From: Styela clava
Lineage: Eukaryota > Chordata > Ascidiacea > Stolidobranchia > Styelidae
NCBI RefSeq assembly: GCF_964204865.1
Contig: NC_135257.1
Span: 1,302,001 to 1,366,000 of the forward strand
DNA length: 64,000 bases
Reading direction: 5' to 3'
This document shows positions 38,615 to 50,799 of the stretch, one piece after another. Under the pieces are notes generated by a model that worked only from the letters and a program-made list of their open reading frames with translations, did no database searches and was not told where the DNA came from. Position numbers and translations under genes: made by a program. Positions within the stretch are counted from its first letter, which is position 1. Each line of letters starts with the position of its first letter.

Positions 38615-39594
38615 CCTGTGTCTTGCTGAGTGGTAAAATTATCGATTGTCAAACCAGATACCATCAGACAATGAAATCACCGTCACTCCTGTTTCAAGTC
38701 TTACTTACATGTGCTACTCCAGCGATGTGTGTATATTTGAAACAGAAAACCATAAATTTTGATTTGCGAGTGCCGCGACAGATAAAAACTGTATTTTAGA
38801 CGTTGTTAATCAAATTTAACAAATTACCAAGCTCAGAAAAATGCGAATCAATTTTAATTATAATCGGGCAGTATAATATATATTTTTATAAACGCAGATT
38901 GCAGTATTTCAGAGCAATAATATTTTTATTTTGTTGTAAGTAGGCGCAACGGCGAGTTACGTTGGAAATAATTAAATTAGTATGACAAATTCTTGTCAAT
39001 ACTCGTATCGGCCATGGACTGACTATTCTGCGCAACAAACAAATCATCATCGCTGAAAAAATCGGCAATTTTAACGAAAGTCCTAATCGCGAGCGAGAAC
39101 TGTTTTGATCGGAATTTCCATTTCCGATTTTGAATATGGAATATAATTTACTGAAAATATAGTGCAAGTTATCTGGCATTTTTGACGAAGTATAACTGTT
39201 AATTCTTTTGTTTTTAACATCTTATTTGGTAGAAACGGGGTCATCAAATCAAAGAATGATAATGATTTGAGATTGTACCTGACTAAATTTCTTCAAATAT
39301 TAAATATCAAATATTCTACTCAACATGCGTTGGGATTTGTTAAATCTCGAGAGTCCGACAAGTTAGCTAATGTTAGACATTTCGTAATGCTTATAGGACA
39401 GTTTGTTCCACAAAGAAAATCCTCCGAATCTCACCATACGATTTTATTATATATTTCTATACACTTCACACGCATTAACACACATATCATACAAAATAAC
39501 ATAATTCTTTAACCAATGTTAATGAGATTTGTACATCGCAAATTGTTGCAAATTTCTTTATCGAACTGTTTGTCCTTCTAAATACTTGACGCGC

Positions 39595-39600
39595 TTTATT
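39595..39600 (-). terminator. poly(A) signal of YDDI-receptor copy 3
   Basis: AATAAAGCGCG on the minus strand, at the same relative position as in copies 2 and 4. Confidence 0.55.
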
Positions 39601-39790
39601 ACCGTTCATAATTATTGAACTGAGAGTTAGGTACTGCATGCGAGACAAAGTTCTCTCTCCATGAAATATATAAATATCTATCTCACATGATGAAAAACAC
39701 ACATTACTCTTCGTTTCTCAAATATGCTATTTGACAACAAGCCCCAGCGATTCGTCAGTCATCGTCATTATTGGAGTTGGAGCCGACAAG

Positions 39791-41994
39791 TTATTCGCTA
39801 TTGGCTTTGATGTAGAGGCGTAAGTTACTTCCTTCGCCTATGTCATCATACTCAGACGGGATAGGGGGTTCGGAATTGTTTCCACTATGCGTTTTCGCAT
39901 TGGAGTTGGAGCCGACAAGAACATTCGCTTTTAGCTTTGATGTAGAGTCGTAGGTTACTTCGCCTATGTCATCATACTCAGGCGGGATAGGGGGTTCGGA
40001 ATTGTTTCCACAATGCGTTATCGTCATTTGGTTGGAAGTTAGGTCCCAATACTCATCAGAACCTACGAGTTCGTTATCTTTTTGCCTCAGTGTTGATTTA
40101 GGACCTTGTTCTCTGATGTCATCATACATTGGAGGCAACATAGGCGAGCTCATACCGTGCCCGCCATTCATATTCACTGTTTTATGGGATGATGCCAGAC
40201 CTGAACGTATTATCGGTGCCAGATATTGTTCAGAATCTAAGTTCATTCTTGGAGAAGGCAGTGTTTCTGGGTATATGTAACTCGGTTCTGCGGTGGCAAC
40301 ACTCGTAGTCGTAAACTCGGCTGGTATGTTAACCATATGATGTCTACTGTGTGGGTGTGGTATGGGCGATAGATACTGGTATGAATCCTTGGGTAGTGGG
40401 ATGTGTGAAAGGTCGGCCGTATCAAAATGCATTGAAGAAGGAACATCCAGTGTTCGCGGTGTATTACTCCTGTTGTGAAAACGCATAGGGAAACTTTCTC
40501 TAAATTCATGCTGTCTTGGTTTTCTGAGAAAAAATCGAACGGTGATTTAAAAAAGAAAAGTGCGTTGGGTGCTGTCAGCTAAGGCTAAACTCGTTGGGCT
40601 AATTTATGTTGGCGTTGTAGATTGAATTATCGGATTAGAGCCTCATACTCACAACCAAACCTGGGATACATTGAATTTGGTAATATACATGACGTAGCCT
40701 ACCTCATTTTACTATAAATACACACTCCTATCACAACCGATATAACCACAAATGCCCCAACGGAACCGACAATTATCAGGATCAATTGGATGGAGACTGG
40801 TTCGGAATTCGGTTGTATGGTAGTTGAAATTTCACGCCCCTTTTCGGGACGAGTAGTCGGCTTGTTGTTTTCTGCGAAGACAAAAGTATTAAATATTTAA
40901 TCTTGTTCAGTGATTTCGTTGGAGATACGAGTCACACCAGCAATAGTTTCAAACTATCACATCGTGCTATGTCATCGAGATTTACTTTTATCGCCAATGC
41001 TGCTACCCTTGTATTTTCCAGATTTCTTTTAGTAAAAAAATTGTGTGCCACGACTCTTGAATAAATCCAATAATTTTAATAGGCACAAATCGGTCAAATT
41101 GCGAAACTCTTCAATCCAAATCTACGCATATCGAACAAATCGAGTCGGCCAAGTATTTTCATAAAGGATCTAACCTCGTAAGCGTAGTTCGGATGAACTA
41201 ACTGTTTTTTCTTCTTTCATCTTCTTTGAATAAAATTGAATTTCAACTAGAGAATACCAGAAAAATCTTACCTGGCTTGATCCCAAGTATTGTCTTACCA
41301 ACGTCGTAACCCCAGTCTAAAGTCCTTGACAAAAATTCAATCCCTGGGTCTGCACACCTGGCAACTAAATAATCGTACATCGACCTATTATTTTTTTATT
41401 GGACACAAAGTAGACCTATGGATCGTTTTGTTATTATATTGTCATTCTTCTTCTTGTTGGCCTCCTTAACTACTGGACCAATTGCTTTGAAATTTTCAGA
41501 ATGAAGATCGTTGTTGTTGCTTGAGGGCTATTACGGGGTTTTTAACCCGCCAAGCGTGACGGCTGTCTTCCGTTTTAATTTTGCAAAATCATTTGACGCG
41601 GAAGTGGTTATTCGATACCGGTAGCTCACGGTAGGTACGGTAAACTAGATGTCTCCAAACTTATATTTAAACAGAGTATTGGCAGAAGAGTTTCAAGCAC
41701 CTAGAGATACGTAGGTAAATTGAGTAAAATTTATTTTCCGTAGATTCCAGGGTTTAGTCACATCGAGTTCTATCCGTTATTTGGAAATGAGTTGAATCAC
41801 TTTTATATAAATCGATTCGTGCACTATAGTGAATCGAGTTACAAATTAACCGGAATGAACTTGAATATTGAAAAACGTATAATTCAAAACCAAATCATGT
41901 AATCTTCACAAGCCATAAAACAAAAGTCAGTAAAAGGATACATCAACTCACCTCCGATTAGACAGACAACTCCAATTACTTTAATGATCTTCAT
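39791..41994 (-). CDS. YDDI-receptor gene copy 3, intact, 345 aa
   Basis: Exons: 41952-41994, 41272-41364, 40703-40871, 39791-40523. They sum to 1038 bases, 346 codons with the TAA stop. Same plan as copy 2: signal peptide (MKIIKVIGVVCLIG), ectodomain with one Cys, stalk, transmembrane helix, tail with YLSP, YIYP, YLAP, YWDL and three YDDI motifs, so one 42-residue repeat fewer than copy 2. One motif reads YDDIR instead of YDDIG. Relative to copy 2, the ectodomain exon has 11 replacement codons against 2 silent ones, while the transmembrane exon has about 3 and 3. Intron 1 is about 300 bases shorter than in copy 2, which argues against a required extra exon there. Confidence 0.8.
39836..40010 (-). 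repeat. 126-base coding tandem repeats, copy 3 tail
   Basis: GCCTATGTCATCATACTC starts at 39836 and 39962, 126 bases apart. This is the shortest array of the four copies. Confidence 0.85.
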
Positions 41995-42029
41995 TGTTGT
42001 TACTTATTTAAAGCACAGAATTTTTTGTG

Positions 42030-43739
42030 TCAATTATCTAAATTTTTTGAAGAATAAATTTAGCTTCAACTCGTCCAACTACGTTTTACATTTAATACTA
42101 AATACATTCCGCATCCCCTGATGGTCTAGCTAGGAGACTGCTGAACACAATTGGGTAAATACTGAACTATATAACTTCCGTCTGATCAAGTAAGGAACAC
42201 AGATGTGTTGTCCAAATAAGAAGTTGATCACATTGGTGAATGCTCAAATTTTCATAAAAGTAAAGACTATAACATTAAACAACAGAAAACGCAAATTGAT
42301 AGGCGCAATATTTTTAACAGAATCTTTCATTCTAGTTACGCATGCTGAATTTTTGATGCATCAGATAAAATATTCCACCGAAGGTAAAATTCCAATATTT
42401 TGTATGGAGTGTTTTCGTTCTGATCAGGAAAACAAACGGAAATACAAAACGGAGGATGGTTTGACTTGACGCGGAAAGTTCAATAGTCTACTGGAAAATT
42501 GTATCTGATGCTGCAAAAATTTTAGCTCTCGTCTCAATCCGGATGCGCTGACAGCAAGTTTATAACTTTCCTGAGCGGACAAAATGTGTATAATATCGCG
42601 AAACTTTAAAAGTAGACAACACTAATCGGTTACATATTGTGTGAATAATCAGGCCACAAGTGTGATTGCTGCTTGTAGTACAAAAAATTGCCTGACTCAT
42701 GATTCGGGTAAACCCGGCAATCTGAGTTTCACAGCACAAGCAATGTTTTGCACAAACTGTTTCGTCTGAATGGACATTGAATCCTCAAGTGTTATAGGTT
42801 CAGCCGTATAACGTTGCAATACAGAATAGAATACATTCATAAATAATTTGAAAATACATATACGGTGTAAAAAAACAAAGTTGGTTATTGGGCAACACTT
42901 TTATAACTACTTATTCACCTTTCGTTCTGCAGGGGGTGGAGATTCGCTAATAGGCTATATTAGATTTGGATTCCAGATTGCCTCGAATCGATCTCTAATT
43001 GAATTGGTGACACATAAAAAAAATTGAGTTTAAAATGCGAATAACAAATGGGAAGTAAGAGGTCAGAATATGTTGCCCACGAATTAACCATGATTCCATG
43101 GCAGCAACTCAAGATTGGTTATTGAACGTCATTAAAAAAGTGCGCATTCTGTGGCAATTATGCAAGCAATCAGTATTTTTGTGAAGCGGCGTCAAACTCG
43201 AATTTACACTTTTCTACAGATCTATTAAAAATATGATGAAATTTTTTGTCACAAATATTTAATGCGCGATTCCCAACAAGATTTAATTGAAGTACTTCCG
43301 CAGTGACTGTCACCTGTTATGTAGATGTAGACTGTAGAACTTTGAATCATCGTTATCATTGCCTTAAAGTTCAGAACTGAGTTCAATCCACGATTCCACC
43401 TCGCTGCTAATGTATTCATATATTTCGTATCACTTTGTGGGTTAAATTTCTGGGTTGAAATGGAACAGCGATTTGTCATTAGTAGTTTATTTAAATTCTC
43501 TTGAAGGTTTGAACTTACGCGAAAGCGGAACCGCCACAAGGAACACAATTTTCAATATTGTGACTTAACCGCACACAAAACCGGATCTCACAAAAGCCGG
43601 AATTTTTGAAAAAAATATAAGTAATATCCTTCTAACGAAAACCACAATCTTTAACCACCAAAAGTTTCAAAGCATTGGTTCAGTACAGTTAGTAAGTGAT
43701 TTTTTAATACCAACAAGAAGAAAAAAATACCAATTAGAA
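42030..43739. other. right spacer of unit 3
   Basis: Near-identical to 25660-27365 in unit 2. No separate gene is supported. Confidence 0.55.
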
Positions 43740-44090
43740 CAGAGGTGTCAAACTTGCGGCCCACGGGTTGCATGCGACCCCAGAGAACTTCCAATGCGGC
43801 CCGCGAACACTTGACAATAATTGTGTTATTTTGTAATTTTATTTTATCTAAATGTAATACATTTTTTTACATCTTTCGAAGAAGTAAAATTGATTATTCA
43901 CACAAAAAACGACAATTTACTGAAAGTATTTTGGAAAATTAAAATTTCTTGTTTTCAATTTGGACCAGATATGGATACACCTCAAAGCTAGCAAAAGAAT
44001 ACATGTGAAACACCTCAGGAATTAAATGAAGCGCAAAGTACATGAAGAAGGTGGCATTTTTGAAGAAAAATGGGAGTTGCAATATTTCTG
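43740..44090. mobile_element. 3'-truncated hAT copy in unit 3
   Basis: Starts CAGAGGTGTCAAACTTGCGG like the complete element at 27366 and follows it for about 350 bases, then stops at AATATTTCTG and continues directly in the mini-exon gene. The right TIR and second target duplication are gone. The insertion therefore predates the duplication of units 2 and 3, and a deletion followed. Confidence 0.85.
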
Positions 44091-44241
44091 TCACATCACA
44101 TTTCAAAATATCGTTTACCATTGCACCATCGATCGTAGTTTTTTCATTTATATCACGTGTCCCGTGTTCATTCAAGTCCAGACAATACCTGCTTAGAATC
44201 AAATGACAACTGAAAACAAAACGCACAGTAAGTGTACTCAT
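44091..44241 (-). pseudogene. mini-exon gene copy 3, 5' fragment fused to hAT sequence
   Basis: Keeps the first 51 codons (MSTLTVRFVF to ILKCD) and then runs into inverted hAT sequence, giving an accidental 100-codon fusion frame ending at 43939. All later exons are deleted. Confidence 0.6.
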
Positions 44242-47200
44242 TTCCTTTTCTGAAAGCGTTTGTAAATCCCACAGTGATCATCATACGATATTAGAAATTT
44301 CCAATTACTGCGCCTCATTATCAAATCATAATCACGGCGACGAGTGCAAATGAATTTCAATGACATTTTTGTTCCAAATTTCATGGTTCAAATCATAAAA
44401 CTTTGAAGTACACATGGACATGATACATGTACAACGAAATTGAGCCAAGGCATCGCGTTTTATATCCTAGGTGTTAACGATGAATATACGAACGGATATA
44501 TAATTGATAAAACACTATTTAGATAAATACAACATCCAACACAGGGGTGACGAACCTATTTGCTATCGCAAACGAACAACAACAAGTTTATATATAAAAG
44601 TTTTAAAATAAATTTAATTTAATTAATTGTGTGTCAAAATACTGGCGCTTCCATTTTCTCTGTACATTCCCTGAAGGTTTTTGACTTCACACCAAATATA
44701 CACTGAATCGCATGAATGCTTTGCGGGTCGCACGAAATCTTCGGTGGATTCTTTGGGGCTCCGTGAGATGTTTAATAAAATTTGACAACGTTAGCATCGA
44801 AATGCGGTAATTAAAACACGACATGATCTATATCAAAGTGTTGTGTTGTTGCGAGGTTGACGGGTTGCCATAGCTTTTGGGAATGTCTCGCGGGTCGCAG
44901 TCGGATAAAACCCAAAATTGATCAAAATATCGCGAGTTTACTTATTTTAAAAATCAAGAACACTATTTACGAATTCCGGGCATCATTGTGCGGGAAGGAT
45001 GTCTGATCTGGACAGTTGTTTGGCTGTTTGACGCATTATATTGAGAAATCTGAAGACATACTTGCGAGTGTACGCAGCTTAGGTACGGTAGATAATTTAT
45101 GTGAAAGGTTGCCGGGCTCCTTACTATTGTTATGTCTATTACGCATTTGACCACTGAAGACATACCTGCGGATGAAAACAGATCACGTATAGATAATATA
45201 TATATGTGAGAGATTGTTTGACTCCTCACTATTGTTATATATGAGTCCACTTCAAAGAAAAATAAAATATTTGAACAGTATATCATTTGATAGCAATTTT
45301 TCAACGTTGAATACTCGACGCAAGAGCCTTTCCATTGAACTGACTGGATTCATTATGTGTGATGCTTCAGATTACCCTTTCTGTTGAAACTAGAAAATAA
45401 GTATTTTATTGAGACTGACTCGCGGCCGGCAAAAATATTTTAAAAAAGTTCTTTGTAAAACTCCCTGTAAATCAATATTTATGACTTATATAATTGAATT
45501 ACCAATAAATTCAAACAAGCGATACAGCAGATGGATGGTATTTGCTTGCATACAATATTCGTATAGCGACATGATGCGCAAAAGGTGAAGTTTTATAAAG
45601 ATTCCCAATAGGCGGAGTGTATCGATAATAGGATTTTATGAAAACCAACTAAAGAAAGATTCTAAATTTTTTCAGTCTGTGACGCACTAAAAATAATATA
45701 CTGATACTGATATAATAATAACTGATAACGGAACAAAGTATTCAAACAATTTAATTTGGATTTATTGCGATGAATTTGCCCACTGTTGAGAGTAAATAAG
45801 ATTGAAATTATGTTGTCAATTCCAATATGTCTTTCCTATTTTTTGCGATGTGTAACTTCCATAATGCAGAATACCCTATTGCAAAAACCACGAAGATGCA
45901 AATGACATTATTTTGATGGCCTTGAATACAGCATTGAATTAGATTTGTAAGCAGAAAGTCAAAAATCTCTCATCTTTGAGAAACTCAATGCTTGGTTTGT
46001 AAAATTCTCTTCCACGAAGACTGCAACTATTGAAAGCGCTTTATACACTCGTACTCGTACATTCGTATTACCACATGTTCCTAACGTTCCACTCGTATCA
46101 TTTTTGAATTGCTAGTGCCACGTGTTTTACTTTGTTCCACTTGTATCATTTGTCTCAAGCGTCCAACACCACACACAATTGGATCAAATTTGGGAGAAAT
46201 AGGACTGGGACATGGTATGTGCTTGGCTTCGTGCAGCTTTTTAACACGGAGTGACGTTTTCGGCTTCAGGAAACCCTGTGTCTTGCTGAGTGGTAAAATT
46301 ATCGATTGTCAAACCAGATACCATCAGACAATGAAATCACCGTCACTCCTGTTTCAAGTCTTACTTACATGTGCTACTCCAGCGATTCTCAAAGTGGGCG
46401 AAAGAGATAAAGTAGGGGGCGAAAAATGCGAAGGGGTGACAGTGGGGCGATTGCTTATTCTCGAATAGTCAAATATGGTGAAAATCGCCGAATGTTTTCT
46501 TCGGTATGACGTGGATATTTAGGCCATGAACATCGGGATTATATCGGTAACCCATATTTTCGTAAATTCTCCCTATCTCACAAGTATTCCCCTGCACATG
46601 TGCCAGAGGACGTCGATAAAGAGTTTTTTCAACGCCCGGAACTGTGCGTGAAGTATGATACAACCTCAGGATTGAATACGCAAATCCAATTTCCACTGAA
46701 AATTGAGGAAGTGAATATTAAGAATTAAAAGCGGTGTCATAATATAACTGGAAAACCATAAATTTTGATTCTCGAATGCCGCGACAGATATAAACTGTAT
46801 TTTACACGTTGTTAAATCGCAAAATTTCGGAATTTTTGATCGTAAACTATACCATAGTCACCTGAAGTTGATTCATTCCATTATCCATTATTAAACTACC
46901 GCCGGATCCGAAAACGACCTCTTTCCTTATTGTGATGATAATGCAATAATGTAAAATTTTATTGTCGACCTTGGGATTTTGCTAACGGCGTATTTTTGAA
47001 AATAACCGTGGGCGGATCAAATTTAACAAATTTCCAAGATCGGAAAAATGCGAATCAATTCTAATTATAATCGGGCAGTATACCATATATTTTTATAAAC
47101 GCAGATTGCAGTATTTCAGAGCAATAATATTTTTATTTTATTGTAAGTAGGCGCAATGGCGAGTTACGTTGAGAATATTTAAATTAGTATGACAAATTCT

Positions 47201-47791
47201 TGTTAATACTCGTATCGGCCATGGACTGACTATTCTGCGCATCAAACAAATCATCATCGCTGAAAAAATCGGCAATTTTAACGAAAGTCCTAATCGCGAG
47301 CGAGGACTGTTTTGATCGGAATTTCCATTTCCGATTTGGAATATGGAAATGTAATTTACTGAAAATATAGTGCAAGTTATCTGGCATTTTTGACGAAGTA
47401 TAACTGTTAATTCTTTTGTTTTTAACATCTTATTTGGTAGAAAAGGGGTCAGCAAATCAAAGAATGATAATGATTTGAGATTGTACCTGACAAATAATAA
47501 ATACCAAATATTCTACTCAACATTCGTTGGGATTTGTTAAATCTCGAGAGTCCGACAAGTTAGCTAATGTTAGACATTTCGTAATGCTTATAGGACAGTT
47601 TGTTCCACAAAGAAAATCCTCCGAATCTCACCATACGATTTTATTATATATTTCTATACACTTCACACGCATTAACACACATATCATACAAAATAACATA
47701 ATGCTTCAACCAATGTTAATGAGATTTGTACATCGCAAATTGCTGCAAATTTCTTTATCGAACTGTTTGTCTTTCTAAATAGTTGACGCGC

Positions 47792-47797
47792 TTTATT
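47792..47797 (-). terminator. poly(A) signal of YDDI-receptor copy 4
   Basis: AATAAAGCGCG on the minus strand, at the conserved position. Confidence 0.55.
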
Positions 47798-47987
47798 ACC
47801 GTTCATAATTATTGAACTGAGACTTAGGTACTGCATGCGAGACAAAGTTCTCTCTCCATGAAATATATAAATATCTATCTCACATGATGAAAAACACACA
47901 TTACTTTTCGTTTCTCATATTTGCTATTTGACAACAAACCCCAGCGATTCGTCAGTCATCGCCATCATTGGAGTTGGAGCCGACAAG

Positions 47988-48545
47988 TTATTTGCTATTG
48001 GCTTTGATGTAGAGGCGTAAGTTACTTCCTTTGCCTATGTCATCATACTCAGGCGGGATGGGGGGTTCGGAGTTGTTTCCACTATGCGTTTTCGCATTGG
48101 AGTTGGAGCCGATAAGAACATTCGCTTTTAGCTTTGATGTAGAGTCGTAGGTTACTCCGCCTATGTCACCATACTCAGGCGAGATAGAGGCGACAAGCAC
48201 ATTCGCTTTTAGCTTTGATGTAGAGTCGTAGGTTACTCCGCCTATGTCATCATACTCAGGCGAGATAGAGGCGACAAGCACATTCGCTTTTAGCTTTGAT
48301 GTAGAATCGTAGGTTACTCCGCCTATGTCATCATACTCAGGCGAGATAGAGGCGACAAGCACATTCGCTTTTAGATTTGATGTAGAGTCGTAGGTTACTT
48401 CGCCTATGTCATCATACTCAGGCGGGATAGGGGGTTCGGAATTGTTTCCACTATGCGTTATCGTCATTTGGTTGGAAGTTAGGTCCCAATACTCATCAGA
48501 ACCTACGAGGTCGTTATCTTTTTGCCTCACTGTTGGTTTAGGACC
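47988..48545 (-). pseudogene. cut-off repeat tail of YDDI-receptor copy 4
   Basis: Same frame as the upstream exon, separated from it only by a TAA at 48546-48548 where copies 1, 2 and 3 have CAA. It stays open for about 186 codons to the usual terminal ANSK. It encodes four YDDIG and one YGDIG. Read-through would give a 426-residue protein. Confidence 0.8.
48033..48430 (-). repeat. mixed 126- and 81-base coding repeats, copy 4 tail
   Basis: GCCTATGTCA(T/C)CATACTC starts at 48033, 48159, 48240, 48321 and 48402, a spacing of 126, 81, 81 and 81 bases. The 27-codon units lack 15 codons (the AKTHSG part) and read LVASISPEYDDIGG. The shortened unit was then multiplied. Confidence 0.9.
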
Positions 48546-50763
48546 TTATTCTCCGATGTCATCATACATGGGAGGCAACATAGGTGAGCTCATACCGTGC
48601 CCGCCATTCATATTCACTGTTTTATGGGATGATGCCAGACCTGAACGTATTATCGGTGGCAGATATTGTTCAGAATCTAAGTTCATTCTTGGAGAAGGCA
48701 GTGTTTCTGGGTATATGTAACTCGGTTCTGCGGCGGCAACACTCGTAGTCGTAAACTCGTCTGGTATGTTAACCATATGATGTCTACTGTGTGGGTGTTG
48801 TATGGACGATAGATACTGGTATGAATCCTTGGGTAGTGGGATGTGTGAAAGGTCGGCCGTATCAAAATGCATTGAAGAAGTTACATGTAGTGTTCGCGGT
48901 GTAATACTCTTGTTGTAAAAACGCATAGAGAAACTTTCTCTAAATTCATGCTGTCTTGGTTTTCTGAGAAAAAATCGAACGGTGATTTAAAAAAGAAAAG
49001 TGCGTTGGGTGCTGTCAGCTTAGGCTAAACTCGTTGGGCTAATTTATGTTGGCGTTGTAGATTAAATTATCGGGTTGGAGCCTCATACTCACAACCAAAC
49101 CTGGGATACATTGCATTTTGTAATATATATGACGTAGCCTACCCCATTTTACTATAAATACACACTCCTATCATAACCGCTATAACCACAAATGCTCCAA
49201 CGGAACCGACAATTATCAGGATCAATTGAATGGAGACTGGTTCTGAATTCGGTTGTATGGTAGTTGAAATTTCACGCCTCTTTTCGGGACGAGAAGTCGG
49301 CTTGTTGTTTTCTGCGAAGACAAAAGTAGTAAATATTTAATCTTGTTCAGTGCTTTTGTTGGAGATACGAGTCACACCAGCTATAGTTTCAAACTATCAC
49401 ATCGTGCTATGTCATCGAGATTTACTTTTATCGCCAATGCTGCTACCCTTGTATTTTCCAGATTTCTTTTGTGTGCCACGACTCTTGAATAAATCCAATA
49501 ATTTTAATCGACACAAATCGGTCAAATTGCGAAACTCTTCAATCCAAATCTACGCATATCGAACAAATCGAGTCGGCCAAGTATTTTCATGAAGGATCTG
49601 ACTTCGTAAGCGTAGTTCGGGTTACCTGTTTTTTCTTCTTTCATCTTATTTGAATAAAATTGAAATTCAACTAGAAAATACCAAAAAAATCTTACCTAGC
49701 TTGATCCCAAATAATGCCTTACCGACGTCGTAACCCAAGTCCAAAATCCTTGACCCAATTTTATTCCATGGGTCTGCACACCTGGCAACTAAATAAACGT
49801 ATATCGACCTATTATTTTTTTTTATTGGACACAAAGTAAACCTATGGATCGTTTTGTTATTATTTTGTCATTCTTCTTCTTGTTAGCCTCCTTAATTACT
49901 GGACCAATTGCTTTGAAATTTTCAGATTATAGATTGTTGTTGTTGCTTGAGGGCTATTACTTTCATTTATTCCTAAATTTCCTATGAAATCTAATAGTAC
50001 ATCAAAAATTTCGCTGTATTATTTTTTATTCATGGGGACGGGGTTTTTAACCCGCCAAGCGTGACGGCTGTCTTCCGTTTTAATTTTGCAAAATCATTTG
50101 ACGCGGAAGTGGTTATTCGATACCGGTAGCACACGTTAGGTACGGTAAACTAGATGTTGTCCACATATTCGAGCATCGCTCTCTTGTTTCAACACAAAAC
50201 GAGTCTCCAAACTTATATTTAAACAGAGTATTGGCAGAAGAGTTCCAAGCAACCACCATAATGCAAAAATATTTATTGATGTTTTTCTTCTAACAAGGAT
50301 ATCAGTAGATACGTTATACACGAAACAGTTCAATTTACATGGTAGATGACAAAGTCGATGAGTACGAGTCTCAAATTTAATATTTCGTAACTCTGGACGA
50401 ACTTGATTAGTAGAAATTCTTCTACTCTACAACCCCACACTTATAACCTTAATGGGTAAAACCAAACACCTACAGATACGTGGGTAAATTGAGTAAAATT
50501 TATTTTCAGTAGATTCCAGGATTTAGTCACATCGAGTTCTATCCGTCATTTGGAAATGAGTTGAATCACTTTCATATAAATCGATTTATGCACTATAGTG
50601 ACTCGAGTTACAAATTAACCGGAATGAACTTGAATATTGAAAAACGTATAATTCAAAACCAAATCATGTAGTCTTCACAAGCCATAAAACAAAAGTCAGT
50701 AAAAGGATACAGCAACTCACCTCCGATTAGACAGACAACTCCAATTACTTTAATGAACTCCAT
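48546..50763 (-). CDS. YDDI-receptor gene copy 4, tail truncated by a nonsense codon, 240 aa
   Basis: Exons: 50721-50763, 49696-49788, 49143-49311, 48546-48963. They sum to 723 bases, 241 codons with the stop. Signal peptide MEFIKVIGVVCLIG, one Cys in the ectodomain, transmembrane helix as in copy 2, tail with YLSS, YIYP, YLPP and a single YDDIGE followed at once by TAA. Exon 2 is base-for-base identical to copy 2 (93 bases), while the sequence from the start codon upstream follows copy 1. The copy is therefore a mosaic. As in copy 1, the product would be a membrane protein without the repeat tail. Confidence 0.75.
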
Positions 50764-50799
50764 TGTTCTTACTTATTTCAAGCACAAAATTGTGTGAAC

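Larger units (their letters stand above)
33061..44630. repeat. tandem unit 3
   Basis: Left spacer split by two transposons (33361-34797 and 35356-38614) and partly deleted; YDDI-receptor copy 3; right spacer nearly identical to unit 2; a truncated hAT element joined to a mini-exon gene fragment. Confidence 0.75.

Noticed and set aside
46469-46696. Minus frame with KKTFGDF and GNTCEI present in units 2, 4 and 5
   Set aside because: About five replacement and two silent changes between copies and no splice or signal context; looks like chance openness in a recent duplication.
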